Source: Stagnimonas sp965279705 (GTDB lineage: Bacteria > Pseudomonadota > Gammaproteobacteria > Nevskiales > Nevskiaceae). Taken from it: a DNA stretch of 64,000 nucleotides. Both the position numbers and the translations under genes were made by a program. The notes beneath the pieces were generated by a model that was given only the letters and a program-made list of their open reading frames with translations, had not been told where the DNA came from and searched no databases. Shown in pieces: positions 10,395-21,708 of the stretch. The stretch covers positions 930,001 to 994,000 of the forward strand of contig OZ257257.1 in assembly GCA_965279705.1 (NCBI GenBank), written 5' to 3'. The stretch's first letter is position 1, and each line of letters starts with the position of its first letter.

Positions 10395-11020
10395 ACCCGC
10401 AACAGCAGGAAACACCGGTGCCGGGCCTGGAAGCACTCGTCCGCGAGCGCCCGCCGAGCCGCGATTTATGGGCCGGCATCGAAGCACGCATTACCCAGCC
10501 TGCGCGCCGCCGCCATCGTGAACCCGCCGTCTGGCCCTACGCGCTGGCCGCGAGTGTGTGCCTCGCGGTGTTGACTGGCGTGCTGCTGCGCGGCCAGCCG
10601 CCTGCGCCGCACGAGCCTTCAACCGTGCAATCGGCGCAGCGCGAGCTGGAACCAGCGGCGCGCTACGAAAGCCATCCGTACAGCAACAGCAGCGATGAGT
10701 CCCTGGCGGCGGCCGGACTCTCGCCGCGGACCGTGCGCATGTTGCGCAGCGAGTCGCTCGACAATGCCTCCGCACTAGTTGCCGAGCGCGCCGAGACTTC
10801 GGGTTTCATGAAGGCCACCTACTCGGCCAGCAGTGGCCGCAACGCCCGCGGGCAGCAGGCCATCCTGCGCGCCAACCTCAAGATGGTGTCGCAGGCCGAG
10901 CGCGAGGTGCGCCGTGCACTGAAGACCGACCCCGATTCCACCAGTCTGCAAAGTCTGCTCGTCGTCGCGCAAGAGAAGCGCGCCGTGCTCACCGCCCTGC
11001 TCGTGCACGAGCAGGACTAA
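10391..11020 (+). CDS. Putative anti-sigma factor, single-pass membrane protein
   Basis: Protein of 209 residues starting with GTG, which overlaps the sigma gene stop by four bases; AAGGAG lies upstream. An N-terminal cytoplasmic segment of about 47 residues with LWAGIEARI is followed by one membrane segment (about 48-67, PYALAASVCLAVLTGVLL) and a helical, charged C-terminal region. Layout and coupling to the sigma factor indicate an anti-sigma factor. The HxxxCxxC zinc motif of the ZAS class is absent, so this call rests mainly on context. Confidence 0.65.
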   Translation: MNPQQQETPVPGLEALVRERPPSRDLWAGIEARITQPARRRHREPAVWPYALAASVCLAVLTGVLLRGQPPAPHEPSTVQSAQRELEPAARYESHPYSNSSDESLAAAGLSPRTVRMLRSESLDNASALVAERAETSGFMKATYSASSGRNARGQQAILRANLKMVSQAEREVRRALKTDPDSTSLQSLLVVAQEKRAVLTALLVHEQD

Positions 11021-11077
11021 ATCCGCACCGCGCCCCTTATTACGGGTGCGGACACTTGATTCCTGAAGGAGATTTCC

Positions 11078-11956
11078 ATGCGCTTATCCACACTCGCTGC
11101 CGTTTTGAGCATCGCCAGTTTTGCGGTTCACGCCGCCGAGCCGCGCAGCTTCACCGACCATCGCGCGATGACGGCCGATGCGAAGCTCACCATACGCAAC
11201 GTTGCGGGCGTAATCGAAGTGGAGGCTTGGGACAAGGCCGAGTTCGATCTCGTCGCCACGCTCGGGGACTCGGCTGAAAAGATCGACATCACCGGCACGG
11301 CGGATGATCTTCGCGTCGATGTGAAAAGCCGCAAGAACCACTCCAGCTACGGCGACGGCGATACCCGCCTGAAGCTGCGCGTGCCGGTGGGTGCGAGCCT
11401 GAATCTGGACGGCACCAGCAGTGACATCGTGGTGCGCGGCACCAAGGGCGCATTGACTGCGCGCAGCGTCAGCGGCGATGTCGATCTTGCGGTCGCTGCC
11501 AAGCAGATCACCGTGCAGACGGTCAGCGGCGACGTGCGGCTGAACACGCCTGCCGCCCGCGAAACAAAGCTCAACACCGTCTCGGGTGACACCGATGTAA
11601 ACGGCGCCAGCGGCATCCTCACCGCCGAATCGGTGAGCGGCGATGTTCAGGTGGAAGGCGGCGTGTTTTCGCAGATCGACCTGAAATCGGTATCCGGCGA
11701 TATCGGCGTGCGTGCCGGTTTTTCCGCCGATGCCAAGGTGAAGGCGGAATCCCTGAGCGGCGACGTGCGCGTCAATGCGCCGGGTTCACTCTCGGCGGAA
11801 GTCACGCTCAAGACCTTCTCCGGCGACAAGCACAGCGACTTCGATGCTGCCCGCGAGGCCAGCGACAGCAAGCGCACGGTGCTGAAGATCGGCGAAGGCC
11901 GCGGGCAGGTGACGCTGACCAGCTTCTCGGGCGACGTGACCCTCGACAAGCAGTAG
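11078..11956 (+). CDS. DUF4097 family beta-helix surface protein
   Basis: Exported protein of 292 residues with a signal peptide ending near VHAAEP (about residue 20). The body is a repeating beta-solenoid in which V/L/F-SGD-V recurs at least ten times at roughly 15-25 residue spacing (VSGDVDL, VSGDVRL, VSGDTDV, VSGDVQV, VSGDIGV, LSGDVRV, FSGDVTL), which is the DUF4097/DUF4098 adhesin-like pattern. GAAGGAGA precedes the ATG. It lies 57 bases after the sigma/anti-sigma pair on the same strand and is probably part of that operon. Family members often accompany ECF sigma systems, and their molecular role is not established. Confidence 0.85.
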   Translation: MRLSTLAAVLSIASFAVHAAEPRSFTDHRAMTADAKLTIRNVAGVIEVEAWDKAEFDLVATLGDSAEKIDITGTADDLRVDVKSRKNHSSYGDGDTRLKLRVPVGASLNLDGTSSDIVVRGTKGALTARSVSGDVDLAVAAKQITVQTVSGDVRLNTPAARETKLNTVSGDTDVNGASGILTAESVSGDVQVEGGVFSQIDLKSVSGDIGVRAGFSADAKVKAESLSGDVRVNAPGSLSAEVTLKTFSGDKHSDFDAAREASDSKRTVLKIGEGRGQVTLTSFSGDVTLDKQ

Positions 11957-11967
11957 CAGCTAGCGCG

Positions 11968-12918
11968 CTAGAGCGTGCTGCGCTCGCGCCAGGCGAGGTA
12001 ATCGGCAGCGGTCTGCGCCGGCACTTCTAGCATCGGGCAGTGGCCGACGTTGGGCATCATGATCTTCTCGGATTTAGGCAGCAGCAGTTGCAGCGCCGCC
12101 GCGCCATCGGGGTGCAGGATGCGGTCCTTCTCACCCCACACGATCAGCGTCGGAATCTGCACCGCCGCCGTGTTGGGAATCAGCGCATCGAGCATCGGCG
12201 ACTTGCCATAGAGCTGGTCGCGCACGAAGGCGTAATGGTCGGCGCGTTTGATGTCCTGCGACATCAGCACGCCCTTGAGCGGCTGCGGCAAGGGCGGCGG
12301 CGTGACGAACACCCAGCCCATGCGCGCATCGAACTCTTCCGGGCTGCGCACGATCAGCGGCAAGGGATTGCCCTTTTCCGCATACAGAAACATCTCGCTC
12401 TTCGCAGTGGTGGTGACTCCCGCGGAGTCGAGCATCCACAGGCTGGCCACTTCAGCCGGATACGCTGCGGCATAGGCGCCGATGATCCAGCCGCCCATGC
12501 TGTTGCCGCCGAAGTGCGCCTTGGTGACGCCCATCTGCTGCAACAGCGCATGCAGTCGCGCCACTTGTGCGGGGATGGTGTAGTCGGCCGTCTCGGGCGC
12601 ATCGCTGGTGCCAAAGCCGATGAGGTCCGGTGCGATGACGCGCATGGTGGGCGTCAACGTTCGGGCCGTGCGCGTCCAGTGGTCGGCGTTGCCGCCGAAG
12701 CCGTGGATGAGCACCAGCGGCAGGGCATCGGGTGCGGCGTTACCGCCCGACAGCACATGCCATTTGAGATCGCCGACGGTGATGGCTTCTTCGCTCAGCA
12801 GCGAAGATTTGCGCTCGCTTTTCATTGCCAGCGCCAGCGCTTTGTCGGGCCAGATGTAGAGCGCAGCGACCGCAGCCAGGATGATGAGCACGAAACTCAA
12901 CAGGATTTTCTTCAGCAT
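11968..12918 (-). CDS. Membrane-anchored alpha/beta hydrolase (lipase/esterase-like)
   Basis: Hydrolase of 316 residues with an N-terminal membrane segment (about 3-22, LLSFVLIILAAVAALYIW) that probably anchors it facing the periplasm. The oxyanion region is LIHGFGGNADHW, the nucleophile is Ser140 in FGGNSMGGWI, the acid is in VWGEKDRILHP, and the histidine is in NVGHCPMLEVP. It resembles the lip3-type triacylglycerol lipases of Moraxella and Pseudomonas. The start lies one base after the stop of the methyltransferase upstream, so the two are translationally coupled. The stop codon is 12 bases from the convergent DUF4097 gene. Confidence 0.85.
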   Translation of the reverse strand: MLKKILLSFVLIILAAVAALYIWPDKALALAMKSERKSSLLSEEAITVGDLKWHVLSGGNAAPDALPLVLIHGFGGNADHWTRTARTLTPTMRVIAPDLIGFGTSDAPETADYTIPAQVARLHALLQQMGVTKAHFGGNSMGGWIIGAYAAAYPAEVASLWMLDSAGVTTTAKSEMFLYAEKGNPLPLIVRSPEEFDARMGWVFVTPPPLPQPLKGVLMSQDIKRADHYAFVRDQLYGKSPMLDALIPNTAAVQIPTLIVWGEKDRILHPDGAAALQLLLPKSEKIMMPNVGHCPMLEVPAQTAADYLAWRERSTL

Positions 12919-12919
12919 G

Positions 12920-13867
12920 TCAGATGCGTCCTTTGGTGATGTCTTGATCTTGGGTTTGCACAGCCTTGCCGCCCTGTAACTGCCGGGAGCGCCAGGCCAC
13001 GCGAACGCCGACGTCCGGGCGTGTGTCGCTGGTCAATGTGCATTCCAGGGTGTCGGTGGCAGCCAGAGTGATGGGTGAGAGCAGCGGCAAATAAATCTGT
13101 TCCCAGTGGGTGGCCTCACTGAAGGGCGAAGTGGAAATGGTCACGCCCGGCACCAGCTCGGCCACCCACCACAACGCATAGCCGTAGACAGTGACCGGCC
13201 CCAGCGACTTACCGGACCAGTGCACGCTCTCGCGGCGCAGCGAGGGGGCCGCGTCGGTATCGGTCGCAAAGCGCAAGTCGTCCCAACATTTGGCGTTTGT
13301 CTCGCTGCCGCCCACATCCGCAGGCTGCACCGCGCGCACGTACATGTTGTTGAGGCTCATGGTGCGCGCGGCATCGAGGTTGATGCCGAAGCCGATGCCT
13401 GGCCAGACGTCGATCTCGTCCTGCAAGCGTGGTATCAGCACCGGCGCGACGTATTGCTTCAACCCGCAGGGGATCAGCACGCCATTCTTCTTGAGATAGC
13501 GGCGGGCATCGTTGAGCGTTTCGAGCAAGTTCTCTTCGAGTGCGTAATTGCCCAGTGTCTCGCTCACTACCACATCCACTTTCTCGGGCTTTTTGAGTTC
13601 AGCCGAATGACCCTGTATGAAACTCAGCCCGTCGATCTTGTTCGCGCGTGCAAGCTGTGTGGCGAGCTGGATGGTGTCGGTGTATTCGATCAGCGTGCAG
13701 TGCGCCGCACCGAGTTGGCGGGCGAGAAAACTCAGGAAGCCCGTGCCCGCGCCCAGATCCGCCACAGTGGTGACGCCGGGCTTGATGACGGCTTTCAGCG
13801 CCGCATGAAAGGCCGCGTTGCGGGGTGCGTCGCCCAAGAGTTTTCGGTGTAGTTCGATTTCAGACAT
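12920..13867 (-). CDS. PRMT-like class I SAM-dependent methyltransferase
   Basis: Methyltransferase of 315 residues. Motif I is DLGAGTG (37-43) and post-I is TLIEYTDT (58-65). VDVVVSETLGNYALEE (97-112) corresponds to the double-E loop of protein arginine methyltransferases (SExxGxxxxxE), and THWEQIYLPLL (253-263) to the THW loop that follows in PRMTs. The ATG at 13867 matches the start of the conserved region; a longer frame upstream would overlap hrpB. It is coupled to the lipase-like gene downstream, and only 29 bases separate its start from the divergent hrpB start. Arginine-protein methylation is plausible but unproven, because bacterial homologues are sparsely characterised; a small-molecule O- or N-methyltransferase is the alternative. 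Confidence 0.78.
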   Translation of the reverse strand: MSEIELHRKLLGDAPRNAAFHAALKAVIKPGVTTVADLGAGTGFLSFLARQLGAAHCTLIEYTDTIQLATQLARANKIDGLSFIQGHSAELKKPEKVDVVVSETLGNYALEENLLETLNDARRYLKKNGVLIPCGLKQYVAPVLIPRLQDEIDVWPGIGFGINLDAARTMSLNNMYVRAVQPADVGGSETNAKCWDDLRFATDTDAAPSLRRESVHWSGKSLGPVTVYGYALWWVAELVPGVTISTSPFSEATHWEQIYLPLLSPITLAATDTLECTLTSDTRPDVGVRVAWRSRQLQGGKAVQTQDQDITKGRI

Positions 13868-13896
13868 GCGCGATTGTCGCGGACAATGCGCACGAC

Positions 13897-16425
13897 ATGA
13901 AACTCCCCGCCTATCCCGCGCTCGAAGCCGTCCCCGCCTTGAAGGCCGCCTTGCTGACGCAAGGGCGTGCCGTGCTGGCCGCACCGCCGGGTAGCGGCAA
14001 GACCACGACCATCCCGCTGGTGCTGCTCGATGAGCCTTGGCTCAAGGGCAAGAAAACCCTGCTGCTGGAGCCGCGCCGAGTCGCTGCTCGTGCAGCGGCG
14101 GCTCGCATGGCGCATCTACTGGGCGAGAAAGTCGGTGACACGGTGGGCTATCAAATTCGTTTCGAGCGGCGAATTGGCCCAGCCACGCGCATCGAGGTCG
14201 TGACCGAGGGCCTGCTGACGCGCCGCCTGCAAGCCGATCCAGAATTGCCGGGTGTGGGGCTGGTGATCTTTGACGAGTTTCACGAGCGCTCGCTGGATGC
14301 CGATCTCGCACTCGCGCTCGCGCTCGACGCGCGCGAGAACCTCAACCCCGATCTGCGTCTGCTGGTGATGTCCGCCACGCTCGATACCCAGCGCGTCGCA
14401 GCCCTACTGGATGACGCACCCATCGTCACCGCCGGTGGCACCTTGTTTCCGGTGGATGTGCGCTATCGCGCGCCTCGTATCGATACACCGATGGATGAAG
14501 CCCTCGCCAATGCCGTGCTCACCGCACTGGGCGAGACGCAGGGCGACATCCTCGCCTTCCTGCCGGGCACCCGCGAGATTCGCGGCGCACAGCGGCGCAT
14601 CGAGGCGCGCACCGCGAGCGTGGTAGTGCGTCCGCTGTATGGCGAGCTGTCGTCCGCTGATCAGGACTTGGCTTTGGCACCGGATGCGAATGGCCAGCGC
14701 AAGGTGATTCTCGCGACCAACATTGCGCAAACCTCGCTGACGGTGGAAGGCGTGACCACGGTGATCGATGCCGGCTATGTGCGCTTTGCCCGTTTCGACT
14801 TGGGCGCCGGTGCCAACGTGCTCGAAACCCGTCGCGTCTCGCGCGCCAGTGCCGACCAGCGCACCGGTCGTGCCGGGCGCCTGGGGCCGGGCGTGGCATA
14901 TCGGCTGTGGTCGCAGGAGCAGCATGGCCGCCTGATTGCCCACGACACGCCCGAGATGTTGAGCACGGACTTGAGTCGCATGGCGCTCGACCTCGCCGCC
15001 TGGGGTGTGGCGAACCCTGCCAACCTGCGCCTGCTGGACCCACCGCCTGCTGCCAACTGGCGCTATGCCCGCGACTTGCTCACCGCCTTCGGCGCGATTG
15101 ACTCCGCAGGTCGCATCACCGCCCACGGTCGCGCGCTGGGCCGCTTGCCGACCAGTCCGCGCCTCGCGCATCTGCTGCTCACAGCACAAAAAGAAGGGCA
15201 GGGCGAACTGGCCTGCTGGCTCGCCGCAGCACTCGAAGAACGCGAAGCCGAAGGCGGAAGAGACCTTGCCGAGCGGGTGGAGCGCTTGCAGGCGGGGCGG
15301 GGCGATCCTGCGCAAGTGCGCCGGGTTCGGGAGTCGGTGAAGCAGTTTCAACGGGTGCTCGGCGATGAGGCCGCCTCAGGCCGCATGCCGCTCGATGCGG
15401 TGGCGATGCTGGCCTCGCTGGCCTTCCCCGAGCGTCTCGCCCAGCGCCGCGACGGCAGCCGCGATGGTCCGCGCGGCAGCAAGGAGATCGCTTTTCTCTG
15501 CGCCGACGGTGCCGAAGCCCGACTGCCGGAAACCGATGCGCTGGCGCGCAGCGAGTGGCTCGCCATCGCCCATTGGGCCGTGGAGACCGATGCGCGCAGC
15601 ACGCTCACCACGCGGCGCATTCGTCTGGCGGCCGCGATGAGCGAGCGTGAAGTGCGCGAGGCGCACGGTCATCGCATCCTCGCAGCACCGGCCGTGCACT
15701 GGGATGCGCAGACCGAGGCCGTGGTGGCCGAGCAGCAGACTCGCTTGGGCGGCATCGTGCTCGCGGCCAAGCCGCTGCGTCTGGCCGACGCCGATGCGGC
15801 GGCCAAGGCTGCCATTGCCGCAGCGATGATCGACGGCATTCGCAGCATCGGCCTGCACGCCCTGCCGTGGACGGACGCCGCGCGCGAATGGTGCCTGCGG
15901 GTGCAGTCCCTGCGGCACTGGCAGCCGGACGCCAGCTGGCCCGACACCAGCGATGAGAGTCTGCTGGTCACATTGCACGACTGGCTATCGCCCTATCTCG
16001 ATGGCGTGTCCCGCCGCAGTCATCTTGACCGTCTGGAGTTGGCCAGCATCCTCAACAGCCTGCTCGACTATCCGCAGCAACAGGCACTGGCCAAACTCGC
16101 GCCGACGCATCTCACGGTGCCAACCGGCAACCGCTACGCACTGTCCTACACGCCGGGACAGGCACCGGCACTGGAAGTGAAGCTGCAGGAGATGTTCGGC
16201 GAGGCGACCACGCCGACAGTCTGCGACGGCCGTGTGCGCGTGGTGCTGCATCTGCTCTCGCCGGGCCGCAAGCCGATTGCTGTCACTGCCGACTTGGCGA
16301 GCTTCTGGGCCAAGAGTTACTTCGAGGTGAAGAAAGACCTTCGCGGGCGCTATCCGCGCCACCCCTGGCCTGAAGATCCGCTCGCGGCCCAGGCCACTGC
16401 GCGGGCCAAGCCGCGCGGCACCTGA
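13897..16425 (+). CDS. hrpB: ATP-dependent helicase HrpB (DEAH family)
   Basis: DEAH-box helicase of 842 residues, the usual HrpB length. Motif I is APPGSGKTT (29-37), motif Ia LEPRRVAARAAAARMA, motif II DEFHER (126-131), motif III SATLDT (159-164), and motif VI is in SADQRTGRAGRLGPG. The HrpB-specific C-terminal domain includes the segment YPRHPWPEDP close to the end. The ATG at 13897 directly precedes LPAYPALEAVPALKAAL, as in homologues. The exact RNA/RNP substrate of HrpB is not well established in bacteria. It is a single gene divergent from the PRMT-like gene. Confidence 0.95.
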   Translation: MKLPAYPALEAVPALKAALLTQGRAVLAAPPGSGKTTTIPLVLLDEPWLKGKKTLLLEPRRVAARAAAARMAHLLGEKVGDTVGYQIRFERRIGPATRIEVVTEGLLTRRLQADPELPGVGLVIFDEFHERSLDADLALALALDARENLNPDLRLLVMSATLDTQRVAALLDDAPIVTAGGTLFPVDVRYRAPRIDTPMDEALANAVLTALGETQGDILAFLPGTREIRGAQRRIEARTASVVVRPLYGELSSADQDLALAPDANGQRKVILATNIAQTSLTVEGVTTVIDAGYVRFARFDLGAGANVLETRRVSRASADQRTGRAGRLGPGVAYRLWSQEQHGRLIAHDTPEMLSTDLSRMALDLAAWGVANPANLRLLDPPPAANWRYARDLLTAFGAIDSAGRITAHGRALGRLPTSPRLAHLLLTAQKEGQGELACWLAAALEEREAEGGRDLAERVERLQAGRGDPAQVRRVRESVKQFQRVLGDEAASGRMPLDAVAMLASLAFPERLAQRRDGSRDGPRGSKEIAFLCADGAEARLPETDALARSEWLAIAHWAVETDARSTLTTRRIRLAAAMSEREVREAHGHRILAAPAVHWDAQTEAVVAEQQTRLGGIVLAAKPLRLADADAAAKAAIAAAMIDGIRSIGLHALPWTDAAREWCLRVQSLRHWQPDASWPDTSDESLLVTLHDWLSPYLDGVSRRSHLDRLELASILNSLLDYPQQQALAKLAPTHLTVPTGNRYALSYTPGQAPALEVKLQEMFGEATTPTVCDGRVRVVLHLLSPGRKPIAVTADLASFWAKSYFEVKKDLRGRYPRHPWPEDPLAAQATARAKPRGT

Positions 16426-16494
16426 TGCCTCAGCGACGGGTAAATATCACGCCAACCCTGTAGTCTCCGCGCCCTCGCGTCCCGGCTGCTCGTC

Positions 16495-18399
<1,905 letters not shown>

Positions 18400-18420
18400 T
18401 GTCCAGCCGTGCGATTTGTC

Positions 18421-18449
18421 TTGACACGGCAAGGCCGCATCAAGACAAT
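18421..18449 (+). promoter_or_regulatory. Sigma-70 promoter for the tRNA-Tyr/Gly/Thr-tuf operon
   Basis: TTGACA at 18421-18426 and GACAAT at 18444-18449 are separated by exactly 17 bases. They are followed by a GC-rich discriminator (CCGCGGCCGCG), a hallmark of stringently controlled stable-RNA promoters. The tRNA-Tyr begins 19 bases after the -10 box. Confidence 0.85.
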
Positions 18450-18467
18450 CCGCGGCCGCGTTAAAGC

Positions 18468-18553
<86 letters not shown>

Positions 18554-18577
18554 TCAACGCAGTGAGCGGTAAGTAGT

Positions 18578-18651
18578 GCGGGTGTAGCTCAATGGTAGAG
18601 CTGTAGCCTTCCAAGCTACTGACGTGGGTTCGATTCCCATCACCCGCTCCA
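18578..18651 (+). tRNA. tRNA-Gly (anticodon TCC), CCA encoded
   Basis: 74 bases including CCA. The acceptor GCGGGTG pairs with CACCCGC (one G-T pair), the anticodon loop CTTCCAA carries TCC, and the T-loop is TTCGATT. It lies 24 bases after tRNA-Tyr. Confidence 0.97.
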
Positions 18652-18684
18652 TCAGTTTTGCGGTAGAGAAACAGTAAAAGTTAC

Positions 18685-18760
<76 letters not shown>

Positions 18761-18807
18761 ATTCCAGCAGTTCGTTCTTTTAAGCAAACGCGAAGTCGGA
18801 GATCAAG

Positions 18808-20007
<1,200 letters not shown>

Positions 20008-20021
20008 TTTTTGACTTACAG

Positions 20022-20054
20022 CCAAAGGGGCGCGTATCATCGCGCCCCTTTTGG
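20022..20054 (+). terminator. Terminator after tuf
   Basis: The inverted repeat CCAAAGGGGCGCG - TATCAT - CGCGCCCCTTTTGG lies 15 bases after the tuf stop. The arms pair over 13 bp with one bulged T, and a short T run sits in the 3' arm. It separates tuf from the tRNA-Trp/secE/nusG unit. Confidence 0.75.
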
Positions 20055-20083
20055 TTTGTATCGACAACGTTTTTTCGGTCAGC

Positions 20084-20159
20084 AGGGGGATAGCTCAATT
20101 GGTAGAGCGTCGGTCTCCAAAACCGAAGGTTGGGGGTTCGAAGCCCTCTCTCCCTGCCA
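20084..20159 (+). tRNA. tRNA-Trp (anticodon CCA), CCA encoded
   Basis: 76 bases including the encoded CCA. The acceptor AGGGGGA pairs with TCTCCCT (one G-T pair), and the anticodon loop CTCCAAA carries CCA. It lies 53 bases upstream of secE, the usual place in many Gammaproteobacteria. Confidence 0.97.
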
Positions 20160-20212
20160 GTCGCGGTCTGCCAAGCGAGTGGTTCCACAACACGGTTTGA
20201 ATACAGAGTTTA

Positions 20213-20599
20213 ATGATGGAATCCCAAGTCGTTGATGCAGGCTCCGCCCGCAAGGATTCACTGCTGTTGGTGGTTGCCGCAGCGCTGTTCGCTGGCGGTC
20301 TGTTCGCTTTCTACTATTTCGATCCGCAGCTGGCGACCGTCGTCCGTCTGTTGATCTTGCTCGCCACCACGGGTGCTGCCATAGCCATCGCATATCAAAC
20401 CGCGACCGGCCGTGATGTGTGGGATGCCGTCACCGGCGCGCGCACTGAGTTGCGCAAGGTCATCTGGCCCACCAAGCAGGAAAGCATCCAGACCACGATC
20501 ATGATCGCCGTGGTCGTGGTCATCATGGCGCTGCTGATGTGGGGCCTCGACAGCACCCTGCTGTATGGCGTCGAAAAACTCACCGGACGAGCTTCATGA
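20213..20599 (+). CDS. secE: Preprotein translocase subunit SecE
   Basis: Inner-membrane subunit of the SecYEG channel, 128 residues. Two hydrophobic segments lie in the N-terminal half (about 14-58). The conserved cytoplasmic amphipathic helix has TRTELRKVIWPTKQES, followed by the essential third membrane helix (TIMIAVVVVIMALLMWG). The three-segment form is typical of Gammaproteobacteria. The stop overlaps the nusG start (ATGA), as in most secE-nusG pairs. Two adjacent ATG codons (20213 and 20216) leave the first residue ambiguous. Confidence 0.96.
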   Translation: MMESQVVDAGSARKDSLLLVVAAALFAGGLFAFYYFDPQLATVVRLLILLATTGAAIAIAYQTATGRDVWDAVTGARTELRKVIWPTKQESIQTTIMIAVVVVIMALLMWGLDSTLLYGVEKLTGRAS

Positions 20600-21126
20600 T
20601 GCGTTGGTATGTGGTTCACGCGTATGCGCAATACGAAAACAGCGTCGCCAAGGCGCTGAAAGAGCGCATCACGCGCGCTGGCCTTGATGAGCAGTTTGGC
20701 GAGATCCAGGTGCCGACCGAAGAAGTGGTCGAGATCAAGGATGGCCAGAAGCGCACCACCGAGCGCAAGTTTTTCCCCGGCTATGTTTTCGTCAATATGG
20801 AAATGAACGAAGACACCTGGCACCTCGTGAAGTCCACGCCGAAAGTGCTGGGCTTTATCGGCGGCACCGCTGAAAAGCCAGCCCCGATCAGCGAGAAGGA
20901 AGCCGATGCGATCCTCAATCGCGTCAAAGCCGCTGTCGATAAGCCGAAGCCCAAGTTCCTGTTCGAGCCGGGTCAGCAGGTGCGTGTCAACGAAGGCCCG
21001 TTCGCAGATTTCACCGGCGTGGTCGAAGAGGTCAATTACGACAAGAGCCGTCTGCGCGTTGCCGTGATGATCTTCGGTCGTGCAACGCCCGTCGAGCTGG
21101 AATTCTCGCAAGTCGAGAAGACCTAA
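20596..21126 (+). CDS. nusG: Transcription termination/antitermination factor NusG
   Basis: Protein of 176 residues (175 if the second ATG at 20599 is used). The NGN domain starts with RWYVVHAYAQYE and contains RKFFPGYVFVNM, which binds the RNA polymerase clamp. The C-terminal KOW domain has FEPGQQVRVNEGPFADFTG and contacts Rho or ribosomal protein S10. The start is placed at the ATGATG overlapping the secE stop, which gives the normal family length; a longer in-frame start inside secE has no family support. It is co-transcribed with secE and probably reads into rplK. Confidence 0.96.
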   Translation: MMRWYVVHAYAQYENSVAKALKERITRAGLDEQFGEIQVPTEEVVEIKDGQKRTTERKFFPGYVFVNMEMNEDTWHLVKSTPKVLGFIGGTAEKPAPISEKEADAILNRVKAAVDKPKPKFLFEPGQQVRVNEGPFADFTGVVEEVNYDKSRLRVAVMIFGRATPVELEFSQVEKT

Positions 21127-21265
21127 AGGCGGCAACAGTTTTTACCCCTTGAGCCGCTTTGGCTTGAGGATCGTTCTCTTCTTCGATTCGCCGTCGTGGA
21201 AGGGTTTCCGGGGAGCTACCAGTCAAACCACTGGGGCGTTTGCACCCATCTAGTAGGAGTACACC

Positions 21266-21697
21266 ATGGCCAAGAAAGTCCAAGGCTACGTCAAGCTGCA
21301 AGTGCCAGCTGGCAAAGCAAATCCCTCACCGCCAATCGGCCCCGCGCTCGGTTCGCAGGGTGTGAACATCATGGCGTTCTGCAAGCAGTTCAATGCAGAT
21401 ACCCAGAAGCTCGAAGTCGGCATGCCGATCCCGGTGGTCATCACCGTGTATTCGGACAAGTCCTTCACCTTCATCATGAAGACGCCTCCGGCGACTTTCT
21501 TCATCAAGAAGGCGCTCGGTCTGGAATCCGGCTCGTCCAACCCCAATACCAAGAAGGTCGGCAAGATCACCAAGAAGCAGCTCGAAGAGATCGCCAAGGC
21601 CAAGTGGCCTGATCTCACGGCTGCCGATATGGACGCCGCCATCCGCACCATCGCCGGCTCTGCCCGTTCGATGGGCGTCGATTCTGACCTCAAGTAA
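21266..21697 (+). CDS. rplK: 50S ribosomal protein L11
   Basis: L11, 143 residues, binds the GTPase-associated centre of 23S rRNA. Landmarks are VKLQVPAGKANPSPPIGPAL with its proline-rich N-terminal site, and GSARSMGVD near the C terminus. GTAGGAG lies 7 bases before the ATG. A 139-base leader separates it from nusG; L1 autoregulates rplKA through this leader in E. coli, but I could not identify the L1 site here. rplA follows after 11 bases. Confidence 0.98.
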   Translation: MAKKVQGYVKLQVPAGKANPSPPIGPALGSQGVNIMAFCKQFNADTQKLEVGMPIPVVITVYSDKSFTFIMKTPPATFFIKKALGLESGSSNPNTKKVGKITKKQLEEIAKAKWPDLTAADMDAAIRTIAGSARSMGVDSDLK

Positions 21698-21708
21698 GGA
21701 GCTAGCCC

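Noticed and set aside
14404..15351. Minus-strand open frame of 315 codons opposite hrpB
   Set aside because: Shadow frame: hrpB carries all helicase motifs across the same bases.
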